64,000 nucleotides of DNA from Anaerosacchariphilus hominis (GTDB lineage Bacteria; Bacillota; Clostridia; Lachnospirales; Lachnospiraceae): contig NZ_JACOOR010000002.1 of NCBI RefSeq assembly GCF_014290175.1, positions 310,001 through 374,000 on the forward strand, in the 5' to 3' direction. Shown in pieces: positions 52,403 through 60,749 of the stretch. Made by a program: the position numbers and the translations under genes. The notes beneath the pieces were generated by a model. That model saw nothing but the letters and a program-made list of their open reading frames with translations, ran no database searches and was not told the DNA's origin. The stretch's first letter is position 1; each line of letters begins with the position of its first letter.

Positions 52403-53898
52403 AACTATCTCCAATTCAAGAGAAAATAGTAGAAACTCCCGGTAACTTAATAGTAAGGGCAAGTGCAGGAACAGGAAAAACCCATACAATGGTTAATAAA
52501 ATTGCTAAGGAAATTGATGATAATCATACACATAAAGTTATTGCTGCAATTACTTTTACAATAAAAGCAGCACAAGAAATAAAGGATAGATTGTCTGTCG
52601 ATGTAGTTCAACACTTCATTGGAACAAATAACAGTTTCGTTATTGAGGAAGTTATAAAGCCTTTTATGAAGGATGTCTATGGTGCTGATTTCGATTTGGA
52701 CATGAGTACGGACTATTCAGCTAAAGTTGATACTTTTCAAGAAGCTATTGAAAAAATAAGGAATGAAGGTATCCTCTGCTCATATCGAGATAATAAAAGG
52801 AACTTTATTTTTGATTTGGCTCAAGAAATTGTAGAAAATTCTTCGGCTTGTAGGCTTTATCTTCAAGCAAAATATTTTAAAATATATATCGATGAATATC
52901 AAGATTGCGACAAATCAATGCATAAATTCTTTATGTATTTATGTGATGAATTGAATATCGAAACCTTTGTTGTGGGAGATGAAAAACAATCGATTTATAT
53001 ATGGAGGGGTGCTTATCCAGAGGCTTTTAAAAGCATCTGGAACAAACCCAATTTTAAAAAGATATTTATGGGAGATAATTTTCGCTCTTGTCAACAAATA
53101 CAGAATTATTCTAATCTATTATGTGATGAGACAAGAAGTCTTTACAATCCTACGGAAAATATAGATAATATTGTGTGGCTTTCTCCTACAAAGGCAAATT
53201 GGGCAACAGAAGTATTGTCTAATATTGTTCCCGATAAAAAGTCAGCATTATTGCGGTTTTCTAATGATAACGCACGAATAGGAGCAAGCGAATTAACAAC
53301 AAACGGTTTAGAGTATGTTTATATCCCACAGACTCCTATTGCTGATATTACAACAGATACAGCGTGGCTTTATACAGCAATTGCTAAATACCTTATAATT
53401 GAAAAGTATTCTGCATATGATGTAATTTCAGAAATACCTGTTGAAGGAAATGAAAGTCGCAAAACAGTATCCACCGTAAAAAGATTACTCAAAAGAATTG
53501 AAGAGACTATAGATGATGAGCAGTCTTTCGGCTCGTGTGTCACAGCATTGGCTGAATATCTTGGATATGATACTCGTCCTGATCACATAAACAAATTATT
53601 CAAAACAATTTCTGATACCAGTTTTCATGTGGCATTTGAAGCGGATAAATACAAACACATCGCAATTACATTCCACTCTTCAAAGGGATTGGAGTTTGAA
53701 CAGGTAATTGTATTTGCAGAGGATTATCGATTGTCTGATATGTCGAGTATATACAACCATTATGTAGCGGTTACACGTGCAAAAAGCAAATTGATTATCG
53801 TTAAGTTAAACAATTACAATGCGAATTGTTTTCAGAATAATTTACAAAAGATATTTTCTGAAAGCGGTCATAATATAGAAGATGTCGTTTTATTTTGA
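52399..53898 (+). CDS. gajB: Gabija helicase GajB (UvrD-like)
   Basis: The 499-residue SF1 helicase shows Walker A ASAGTGKTH (about residues 22-30), IDEYQDCD (motif II), GDEKQSIYIWRGA (motif III), DNFRS (motif IV), HSSKGLEFEQV (motif V) and VAVTRAKSKL (motif VI). Shorter than UvrD/PcrA, as is usual for GajB. RBS AAGGAGG lies inside the 3' end of gajA. It works with GajA in a supramolecular anti-phage complex. Confidence 0.92.
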   Translation: MKLSPIQEKIVETPGNLIVRASAGTGKTHTMVNKIAKEIDDNHTHKVIAAITFTIKAAQEIKDRLSVDVVQHFIGTNNSFVIEEVIKPFMKDVYGADFDLDMSTDYSAKVDTFQEAIEKIRNEGILCSYRDNKRNFIFDLAQEIVENSSACRLYLQAKYFKIYIDEYQDCDKSMHKFFMYLCDELNIETFVVGDEKQSIYIWRGAYPEAFKSIWNKPNFKKIFMGDNFRSCQQIQNYSNLLCDETRSLYNPTENIDNIVWLSPTKANWATEVLSNIVPDKKSALLRFSNDNARIGASELTTNGLEYVYIPQTPIADITTDTAWLYTAIAKYLIIEKYSAYDVISEIPVEGNESRKTVSTVKRLLKRIEETIDDEQSFGSCVTALAEYLGYDTRPDHINKLFKTISDTSFHVAFEADKYKHIAITFHSSKGLEFEQVIVFAEDYRLSDMSSIYNHYVAVTRAKSKLIIVKLNNYNANCFQNNLQKIFSESGHNIEDVVLF

Positions 53899-54203
53899 AC
53901 AGAATAGATTATTTATAAACCAATAATACAGGCAGCTATTACGAATAGGTAGGAGTTCTCTTTCCTTTGAATTGCCGCTTAGTTTCGAGCAGGCAGCAGC
54001 CTATCGAAAGGTTAACGGACAGTATGTAAGAAAAAATCAGTGGAAAGATACCAATGTAAGAGTATTCATAGACCTTGATTAGCAGTTAATACGATAAGCG
54101 TATCATTAGAAATAGTGGTACGCTTATTTTTTGCCCATTTTTGCAGATTTGTCCTTTCACCCGCTTTCAAATATAATGAAGCTAAAGAAATGGAGGTGTG
54201 CTT
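53899..54203 (+). other. Junction region with gene remnant and element-end hairpin
   Basis: A frame at about 53943-54080 (ends VRVFIDLD, TAG at 54078) looks like the 3' end of a lost gene. The hairpin GATAAGCGTATCATTAGAAATAG... at 54097-54127 is closely related to 46021-46052, directly after att tail copy A. It therefore marks a left end of a related element. Confidence 0.6.
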
Positions 54204-54383
54204 ATGAGAGAGAAATTTAATCATATGTATTTGGATAGCCACGAAAGAAAACTTTTGGTACATAGCCTTGTAGAGTTAAAAAATCAGCTTATTCAGCAAG
54301 GCAGATATACGGACTGTATTGACGAGCTTATTTTTAAGGTCATAAATGCACCGACCAAGAGAATGAAAATTGAATATGTCTAA
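54204..54383 (+). CDS. Small conserved element protein
   Basis: The 59-residue helical protein (MYLDSHERKLLVHSLVELKN) resembles the first small ORF of Tn1549-like conjugative elements. RBS GGAGGTG precedes the ATG. It is followed by a truncated parA, as in the left part of such elements. Confidence 0.65.
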   Translation: MREKFNHMYLDSHERKLLVHSLVELKNQLIQQGRYTDCIDELIFKVINAPTKRMKIEYV

Positions 54384-54508
54384 GGCAAATTACAAAGCTG
54401 CTTATTCTTATTGATTTTAAGAGTAGGCGGCTTTTTTGCGTTCTCTGGTACTGTTTACATAGCCACCTTGACAAAGTGGCTAAATCTATGCGAAAGGAGG
54501 ACGCATCT

Positions 54509-54952
54509 ATGTCAAATTGCAAAGTGATTGCCCTGACTAACCAGAAAGGCGGTGTTGGAAAAACAACCACAGCGGTCAATCTGGGCGTAAGTCTGGTGCA
54601 ACAGGGTAAAAAAGTCCTGCTGATTGATGCCGATGCACAGGCAAATCTCACGATGGCTCTGGGTTATAACAGACCAGACGATATTCCCATAACGCTCTCT
54701 ACTGTGATGCAGAACATCATAGACGATAAAACGCTTGATGTTTCACAGGGTATTATCCACCACAGAGAGGGCGTTGACCTGCTTCCGTCAAACATTGAGC
54801 TGTCGGGCTTTGAGGTAAGGCTAATCAATGCAATGAGCCGTGAGCGTGTGCTGAAAACCTATGTCAATGAGGTTAAAAAGAATTATGACTATGTGCTAAT
54901 TGATTGTATGCCGAGCTTAGGTATGATAAAAGGAATAGTTTCGCAAGAGTAA
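54509..54952 (+). pseudogene. ParA ATPase, truncated
   Basis: Only 147 residues, about half the usual length. The deviant Walker A KGGVGKTT (residues 12-19) and switch regions to DYVLIDCMPSLGM are intact. Then the frame departs from the family and stops. The remainder of the protein and the following conjugation genes are missing, so this is the left remnant of a deleted conjugative element. Confidence 0.85.
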
Positions 54953-55074
54953 CAGAGTGGCAATCGAGTAATATCGGTTGCTTTTTTGTTGCCCAATTTT
55001 AGAAATTGTCGATTGCCCCCGGAAGAATGATTTCTAAAAATTACAAATTTGAAAAGAAATGGAGGAAAAGAAAA

Positions 55075-55293
55075 GTGAAAGAGTATTCAAAAGGAATTTA
55101 TGTAAAATTCAAACCAGAAGAGGTGGAGATACTGCATAATCGAATGAAGGAAGCTGGAGTTCAAAACATGAGTGCATATATCAGAAAGATGGCATTGAAC
55201 GGATATGTGATTATTCCTGAGTGGCCGGATTTGGATCAGGTAATATCCTTCAGAAATACAAAAATCTCTATTGAAAGAGAAGTTGTAGCATGA
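55075..55293 (+). pseudogene. MobC-like relaxosome protein, truncated
   Basis: From the GTG at 55075 (after GGAGGAAAAG) the 72-residue product has the ribbon-helix-helix start of MobC proteins (YVKFKPEEVEILHNRMKEAG, SAYIRKMALNGY) and then breaks off. MobC helps the relaxase at oriT. The relaxase gene is not present nearby. Confidence 0.65.
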
Positions 55294-55306
55294 TACTATA
55301 ACCGTA

Positions 55307-55345
55307 TAAACGGATATATGAATTTATAAATACGGATATATACGG
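55307..55345 (+). promoter_or_regulatory. Repeated operator-like motif before the XRE gene
   Basis: ACGGATATA occurs twice (about 55312 and 55331), with a third partial ACGGA at 55341. The copies lie within the presumed promoter of the XRE regulator, suggesting autoregulation. Confidence 0.5.
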
Positions 55346-55364
55346 AATGCTGATGGAGGAAAAG

Positions 55365-55730
55365 ATGATTATCAGTGAAAGAATTTTTTATGTGATGGAG
55401 CAGAAAAACATAACGCAGTTGGAACTTTCAAAAAGGACCGGGATTGCAACAAGTAACATCAGTGACTGGAAGAAGAAAAAGACGAATCCCAAAGCGGACT
55501 GTCTGTTGTCTATATGTGATGCATTGGAGATTACTCCCGAACAGCTTTTGACTGGAAAAGGAATTGATCCGGAATATCAAGATACAGATATGGATTATGA
55601 AGTTACCAGGTCGGACATTAAGATATTAAAGCAGATTCACAGTCTTGGGGACGAACAGTATAAAAGATTGATGGCGTATATGAAAGCCTTGCAGAAGTTG
55701 GAACAGATGGAGAACATGGTGGAGGAATAG
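55365..55730 (+). CDS. XRE-family transcriptional regulator
   Basis: The 121-residue protein has an N-terminal helix-turn-helix (ITQLELSKRTGIATSNISDWKK) and a C-terminal helical part. The ATG at 55365 follows GGAGGAAAAG; an earlier in-frame ATG at 55353 lacks spacing. It is followed 2 nt later by the KilA-N gene, so the two form a small operon of phage or island type. Confidence 0.82.
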   Translation: MIISERIFYVMEQKNITQLELSKRTGIATSNISDWKKKKTNPKADCLLSICDALEITPEQLLTGKGIDPEYQDTDMDYEVTRSDIKILKQIHSLGDEQYKRLMAYMKALQKLEQMENMVEE

Positions 55731-55732
55731 AG

Positions 55733-56344
55733 ATGGCAAATAAAATAGTTAGGGAAATTATTCACGCAAAAGGAATTGATATTGGGATTTACACGAAAGA
55801 TTTTGAAAATGAATATATTTCGTTGACAGATATTGCAAAATATAGAAATGATAATGATCCCAGATTTGTGATTCAGAACTGGATGCGAAACAGAAATACA
55901 GTTGAGTTTTTGGCTGTTTGGGAAGAACTTCATAATCCAGATTTTAACCGTGTGCAATTCGAGGCGGTTAGAAGTGAGGCAGGATTAAACAGGTTTGTTA
56001 TGACGCCAACCAAATGGATTGAACAGACCAATGCTATTGGAATAGTGTCAAAAGCAGGCAGATATGGTGGAGGAACTTATGCACATAGCGATATTGCAAT
56101 GGCATTTGCTACATGGATTTCTCCGGAATTTCAACTGTATATTATGAAAGATTACCGCAGGTTAAAACAAGATGAAAATAGTCGATTTTCATTGGACTGG
56201 AACTTGAACAGGGCTTTATCAAAGGTGAACTACCGTATTCACACAGATGCGGTGAAGGAAAATTTGATTCCACCAGAGCTAACACCAGAACAGATTGCTT
56301 ATGCATATGCCAGTGAAGCAGATCTTTTAAATGTTGAAAAATGA
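55733..56344 (+). CDS. KilA-N domain protein
   Basis: The 203-residue protein has a KilA-N DNA-binding domain (YISLTDIAKYRND ... IQNWMRNRNTVEFLAVWE ... MTPTKWIEQTNAIGIVSKAGRYGG ... AFATWISPEFQLYIMKDY), found in phage and island genes. RBS GGAGGAATAG precedes the start. It is the last AT-rich gene before the chromosome resumes. Confidence 0.88.
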   Translation: MANKIVREIIHAKGIDIGIYTKDFENEYISLTDIAKYRNDNDPRFVIQNWMRNRNTVEFLAVWEELHNPDFNRVQFEAVRSEAGLNRFVMTPTKWIEQTNAIGIVSKAGRYGGGTYAHSDIAMAFATWISPEFQLYIMKDYRRLKQDENSRFSLDWNLNRALSKVNYRIHTDAVKENLIPPELTPEQIAYAYASEADLLNVEK

Positions 56345-56386
56345 ATTTTAATGGTATAAACTGATACCGAAAAGGAGGTATCTGTT

Positions 56387-56899
56387 ATGGAATTCACAGA
56401 AGTAATCAAAAACCGTTATTCCTGCAAGAATTATGAGGCAAAGCAGGTGGAGAAAGAGCAGCTTCAGGCGATTCTGGAGGCGGGACGGGTAGCGCCTACG
56501 GCGAAGAATCTGCAGGAGCAGAAGATTTATGTGGTGCAGTCCGAAGAGGGACTGGCGAAGATTGACAAGGCGACGCCCTGCCGCTATGGAGCGCCGACGG
56601 TGCTGGTGGTTGCTTTCAATAAAAACAATGTGTTCACCTACCCGGGCGGAAAGCGGGACTCCGGAATCGAGGACGCCAGCATCGTGGCGACCCATCTGGT
56701 GCTGGGAGCCTGCGATGCAGGCGCGGACAGTTGCTGGGTGAATAATTTTAACCCGGAGGAACTGAAAAAGGAGCTGGGACTTCTTGAGGACGAGGAAATC
56801 CTGATGCTTCTGGATCTGGGCTATGCTTCTGAAAAAGGAAAGCCGCTGCCGAATCATAGCTCCAGAAAAGAGCTGAGTGAGACGGTGGAGTGGATTTAA
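56387..56899 (+). CDS. Nitroreductase family protein
   Basis: A 170-residue FMN-binding oxidoreductase: RYSCKNYEAKQV (Arg/Ser phosphate contact, about residues 9-20), GRVAPTAKNLQEQKIYVV and a GACDAGADSCWVNNF segment. Such enzymes use NAD(P)H to reduce nitro- or quinone-type compounds. GC-rich codons show return to chromosomal DNA. RBS AAAGGAGGTATC precedes the ATG. Confidence 0.92.
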   Translation: MEFTEVIKNRYSCKNYEAKQVEKEQLQAILEAGRVAPTAKNLQEQKIYVVQSEEGLAKIDKATPCRYGAPTVLVVAFNKNNVFTYPGGKRDSGIEDASIVATHLVLGACDAGADSCWVNNFNPEELKKELGLLEDEEILMLLDLGYASEKGKPLPNHSSRKELSETVEWI

Positions 56900-56928
56900 A
56901 CAGGGATATTCAATAGAATAGAGTGTTT

Positions 56929-56970
56929 GGAAAAAAGGAAAGAGTCTATGAGAGATTCTTTCCCTTTTCC
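56929..56970 (+). terminator. Hairpin after the nitroreductase gene
   Basis: GGAAAAAAGGAAAGA pairs with TCTTTCCCTTTTCC (small mismatch) around a 13-nt loop. The rest of 56971-57235 has no gene I can support. Confidence 0.55.
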
Positions 56971-57235
56971 GACAAAAATCGAACAAATGTTTACTTTTCA
57001 AAAAGTGTATGGTATGATAGGGGTATAAAGGGGAAAAGGAATTCAGATAACAGAATGATTCCAAAGAGGTAAATCGACAATATTGAGACGTATAAAAATG
57101 TGTTTGAGGAGGGGAGACTTCCGAGAGAAAGCAATGTGCAAATTCGGACAGACCAGTGAAATTTCAAAGCGCTGGAACGAAAAGCAATGGGATAACTGTG
57201 ATAAGATAAAATACAGGAAAGAGGTGTACAAAACG

Positions 57236-58174
57236 ATGGATAACAAAGAACAGGTTTTCCAGCCATTTAGGGAAAAGGAAGAGAAGGAGTGGGATGTATT
57301 TATTTCCCATGCGTCGGAGGACAAGGAGGATTTTGTGCGGCCTTTGACGGAGGCGTTGCAGAGGCGGGGCGTGAGAGTCTGGTATGATGAGTTTGAACTG
57401 AAGCTGGGGAACAGCCTGACGGATTCGATCAATAAGGGGCTTCAAAAGTCAAGGTATGGAATAATCGTGTGCAGCCCGGCCTTTTTCAAAAAGGAGTGGG
57501 CGAATTATGAGCTGAAAAGTCTGCTGATGCGGCAGATGAGCAGCGAGCGGGTGATTCTGCCTATCTGGCATAAGATAGATAAGGAGTTTCTCAAGGAAAA
57601 GAGTCTATATCTTCTGGATATTAAGGCGTTGTCCTCGGAAGTGGGATGGGAGGAGCTGATAGATGGGATCATGGAAGCGGTCCGGCCGGATCTTTTGAAT
57701 TCGCAGTTCCTGTTAAAGATGGGAAGAGAGCTGCACGAGCAGACAAAGGGACAGGAGCCGGTGAAAATTCCGCTGAAACAATTGCATGCTTCTCCAGTAA
57801 GACATCAAAGTATGCCGATGTATCTGGTTGTGGCAAGCCGGTTGATTTCGGAAGTCTTTTGGGACGCCATGCCCATGAATTTTGTGGATATCGTAATCGA
57901 TTTCGCGCGGGACTTGGATTATGACAGAGAGTTTATTGTATGGTCAGCGATGGCGAATGCTTATGAGGCATTCAAGAGAGAGAGGTGGTGTGGCTGGGAT
58001 GAAGTGAGTAAAAAGAGAGAGGCAATAGAATTGCTGCTGGATTATTCGCAGAGAGGACGGTTGATTGAAGTAGAAAAATTAAAGGAAATGAATTCGGATG
58101 AGTATTACTATTTGATAGAAGTGTTTGTGGATAATTATAGGCATATAACGGATATGGTGGGAAGATACCAGTAG
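57236..58174 (+). CDS. TIR-domain protein
   Basis: The 312-residue protein has an N-terminal TIR domain (WDVFISHASEDKEDFV, about residues 19-34; WYDEFELKLGNSL with the candidate catalytic Glu at 52-54; KEWANYELKSL). The second half (about 160-312) is helical with no recognised family. Bacterial TIR domains cleave NAD+ or make signalling nucleotides, usually in anti-phage defence. The ATG at 57236 follows GAAAGAGGTG. No partner gene (Thoeris thsA or similar) is adjacent. Confidence 0.85.
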   Translation: MDNKEQVFQPFREKEEKEWDVFISHASEDKEDFVRPLTEALQRRGVRVWYDEFELKLGNSLTDSINKGLQKSRYGIIVCSPAFFKKEWANYELKSLLMRQMSSERVILPIWHKIDKEFLKEKSLYLLDIKALSSEVGWEELIDGIMEAVRPDLLNSQFLLKMGRELHEQTKGQEPVKIPLKQLHASPVRHQSMPMYLVVASRLISEVFWDAMPMNFVDIVIDFARDLDYDREFIVWSAMANAYEAFKRERWCGWDEVSKKREAIELLLDYSQRGRLIEVEKLKEMNSDEYYYLIEVFVDNYRHITDMVGRYQ

Positions 58175-58276
58175 TGTAGAAAAAAGCAGGGGCTTGTTTT
58201 GGGCAGAAGGTCTGGGTGAAAGATGCAGCAAATTTAAGGGATTATGTGTGCAACAAAGGTGAAAACGGGGAAAAAT

Positions 58277-58314
58277 AAAAGGTGCCAAATGCAGGAACAG
58301 GTTTGACACCTTTT
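58277..58314 (+). terminator. Terminator-like hairpin after the TIR gene
   Basis: AAAAGGTGCCAAA pairs with TTTGACACCTTTT around a 12-nt loop (one mismatch). The remainder of 58175-58430 has no gene. Confidence 0.65.
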
Positions 58315-58430
58315 GGAACATCGTTATAGACTAATACATTCGAAGTGATTAAACAAATAGTTGCTATAGAATCTATATTCAGAAAACTAACTGTAATATT
58401 ATGGAAAACTGTAAGAGGTGTTATAAGCAA

Positions 58431-59060
58431 TTAAATAAGTTCATAATGTCCTAACCCTGCCAGGATATTGGCGCGGCTCCATACATATATTTCAGTTTCA
58501 TATTTTCCGAGATTACTCACCATTACTTTGCAATTGTAGTTTTCAAAAAAATGATTAGTATCTGGTGAAGTGACAGCCAGATACTCTGGAGTTTCTGCAA
58601 AATATAAACCGGTGTATCCTCTTCCAGAGTCATAAATAATAAGGTGTACTTTTCCCTCCTGATTTACAATACAGGTGAAACGTCCTTTACCGTTGTCCTG
58701 TAAACTGGGAACTTCTGAAAGTGAGACGATATCATCATAGCGGGAAATAAGAGTTTCTTTTTGGGCAGAAAGGGAATTATGTTCGTCAGTTCCATCTTTT
58801 GAAGCAATAATAGCGCGAGAATCCAGGGAATTCCATTCATCGGTTGCATACATGGTCGCAACTTCCGTCTGTACCGCCGATAAGATCGACCGTGTCTCCG
58901 CAACCACCTGATCCTTTTTGGACTTTTCAATATATCCGGTCAGCGCCGGTACCAGCAGTGCCGCTAGGATAGCCAGAATCACCAGAACTACGATGAGTTC
59001 CACCAGCGTGAAGCCTTCTTTTTGCTCTCTTTGCTTTTTTATCCAGTGTAACAGTTTCAT
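58431..59060 (-). CDS. Type IV pilin-like/pseudopilin protein
   Basis: The 209-residue protein has a basic leader, the prepilin peptidase site EG|FTLVE (cleavage after about residue 16, Glu5 conserved) and a hydrophobic helix LIVVLVILAILAALLVPAL, followed by an external domain. It would be assembled into a type IV or competence-type pilus. No other pilus genes are visible here, so assembly must depend on machinery elsewhere. Confidence 0.88.
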   Translation of the reverse strand: MKLLHWIKKQREQKEGFTLVELIVVLVILAILAALLVPALTGYIEKSKKDQVVAETRSILSAVQTEVATMYATDEWNSLDSRAIIASKDGTDEHNSLSAQKETLISRYDDIVSLSEVPSLQDNGKGRFTCIVNQEGKVHLIIYDSGRGYTGLYFAETPEYLAVTSPDTNHFFENYNCKVMVSNLGKYETEIYVWSRANILAGLGHYELI

Positions 59061-59116
59061 AAAAATCTCCCTTCCTGTTCCTGTTTTGCTGTTTTTACTT
59101 TCAGAAGCAGGTATAT

Positions 59117-59824
59117 TTAATCTGCATCGTTCAGATGTGTTTTAAATTGTTCAATGCATCCGGTGAAAAGCGCTATAGCCCGGTCCGCGTCACCTAGTCG
59201 GATGCAGTCTGTGGTTTCTGACAAAATATGCAGAATACGTTCCCGTCCGATGTATTCACAGCAGGCAGTCCAGGCTGTAATGGAAGACTGGAAAAATGCA
59301 TTCATGACCAGAGGTGAGATGCAGTTTCCGGTCAGCGTGACGATGGCCCGGCGATAGAGAAACAATGCCAACGCAAAATCCGCCATATCCTGCTCCATGG
59401 CTTTCCGGACAGCCTCCAGAAGTTCGGAGAGCTTTGCAATGTCAGCCGGATCCTGTCGTTCACAGAGGATCCGCAAGGCAGGACATTCCAGATAGAGACG
59501 GGTGTCCAGGAGACTGATGAGAAGCTTCCGGTCTGGCATGCCGCCGCGATAGCGGATCATGGCAAACAGCGTATCCAGGTTCCCGGTACGTGTATAGTCA
59601 GCCACATGGACCCCCTTTCTGGACATCACATCGAGGAAGCCCCGTCGTGACAGTTCCCGGATGCCGTCATGTACCACGGTTTTACTGATCCCCATAGTGT
59701 CTGCCAATTCCCGTTCTGAGGGCAGCCGATCCCCGGGTTTCAGCTCGCCGGAAAGAATCATTTCCTCCATCTGGGTCAGAAAAAGCTCCTTGATAGAAGG
59801 AGCATCGATTTTTTTAAATGTCAA
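59117..59824 (-). CDS. GntR-family regulator, FadR subfamily (FCD domain)
   Basis: The 235-residue regulator has an N-terminal winged helix (LSGELKPGDRLPSERELADTMGISKTVVHDGIREL) and an all-helical C-terminal FCD domain that binds metal and a small acid ligand in relatives. It is divergent from the hypB-like operon, and a palindromic operator lies between, so it probably controls that operon and itself. Confidence 0.9.
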   Translation of the reverse strand: MTFKKIDAPSIKELFLTQMEEMILSGELKPGDRLPSERELADTMGISKTVVHDGIRELSRRGFLDVMSRKGVHVADYTRTGNLDTLFAMIRYRGGMPDRKLLISLLDTRLYLECPALRILCERQDPADIAKLSELLEAVRKAMEQDMADFALALFLYRRAIVTLTGNCISPLVMNAFFQSSITAWTACCEYIGRERILHILSETTDCIRLGDADRAIALFTGCIEQFKTHLNDAD

Positions 59825-59938
59825 AAGAATTCCTCATTTCCTATAAAATATCTGTAAATATCGCATAAGAGGAGTACAGTATACTGCCATAGCTGTAATT
59901 AATATAGCACAGGGCCGTGCAGTAAGTCAATAAAAATG

Positions 59939-59949
59939 TGGTCAGACCA
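59939..59949. promoter_or_regulatory. FadR/GntR operator palindrome
   Basis: TGGTCAGACCA is a perfect palindrome of the TGGT-N3-ACCA type recognised by FadR-subfamily regulators. It lies in the 233-nt divergent region between the GntR gene and the hypB-like gene. Confidence 0.75.
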
Positions 59950-60057
59950 CGACCATAAAAGAGTTTGTGATTTTTTTAGCAAATATGTCTCTTTACAAGT
60001 GTGTACGAATGTCGGAAAATGATAATATAGGATCAAAGAGAATGGGAGCGTTACGGA

Positions 60058-60729
60058 ATGGAAGATAAAATTCGAATTATAGAAGTGAAACGCAGCATCT
60101 TCGCGGACAACGATGCGGATGCAGAGAGACTCAGACAGGAGCTGAAGGAGAAGAAGGTATTCCTGCTGAATCTGATGTCTTCACCGGGATCAGGTAAGAC
60201 CACCACATTGCTGGCCCTGGCGAAAGCGCTGAAAGGCCGTATTAAAATGGGCGTTATGGAGGCGGATATCGATTCCGCGGTAGATGCGGAAACCATGACA
60301 AAGGCAGGCGTAAAGTCCATCCAGATCCATACCGGCGGCATGTGCCATCTGGATGCGGATATGACCAGACAGGGACTCTACGAGTTCGGCCTCGATGACG
60401 CGGAGCTGGTAATTCTGGAAAATGTGGGAAATCTGGTGTGTCCGGCGGAGTTCGACACAGGAGCTGTGAAGAATATGACAATTCTGTCGGTGCCGGAGGG
60501 GGATGATAAGCCGCTGAAGTATCCGCTGATGTATGAAAAGTGCGATCTGTTGGTGGTGAATAAGACAGATGTGCTTCCGTATTTTGATTTTAATAAGGAG
60601 AAGCTGGAAGCGAATGCAAAGCTCAGAAACCCGAATATCACCATTCTCTACATTTCCGCAAAGACCGGCGAAGGAGTAGAGGCGCTGGCAGACTGGATAG
60701 TAAAAGAAGCGGAGAGCTGGCGAAATTAA
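60058..60729 (+). CDS. HypB-like nickel-insertion GTPase
   Basis: The 223-residue SIMIBI GTPase has a P-loop (SSPGSGKTT, about residues 41-49), the HypB metal-site motif GGMCHLDADM (C96, H97) and VCPAEFDTG (C128), and guanine specificity motif NKTD. HypB delivers nickel to [NiFe]-hydrogenase precursors. No hydrogenase or other hyp gene is present; instead it heads an operon with a CooC-like ATPase and two dehydratase-like subunits. It may therefore serve a different nickel enzyme. Confidence 0.88.
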   Translation: MEDKIRIIEVKRSIFADNDADAERLRQELKEKKVFLLNLMSSPGSGKTTTLLALAKALKGRIKMGVMEADIDSAVDAETMTKAGVKSIQIHTGGMCHLDADMTRQGLYEFGLDDAELVILENVGNLVCPAEFDTGAVKNMTILSVPEGDDKPLKYPLMYEKCDLLVVNKTDVLPYFDFNKEKLEANAKLRNPNITILYISAKTGEGVEALADWIVKEAESWRN

Positions 60730-60749
60730 GCAGAAGAGGAGAACATTCT

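Larger units (their letters stand above)
19676..56350. mobile_element. Composite integrated region at rlmD (tandem accretion of elements)
   Basis: The AT-rich region begins at the rlmD attachment site. It contains one complete integrative mobilizable element (about 19.68-46.02 kb) with a nested element, a cassette between two 347-bp att-tail repeats (45671-46017 and 49328-49674), a Gabija-bearing segment, and remnants of a conjugative element up to about 56.35 kb. GC-rich chromosomal coding resumes at 56387. The right boundary is set by composition and gene content, not by a recognised att copy. Confidence 0.75.

Noticed and set aside
57236..58174. Thoeris system at the TIR gene
   Set aside because: No ThsA-type (SIR2 or SLOG/Macro) gene is next to it.
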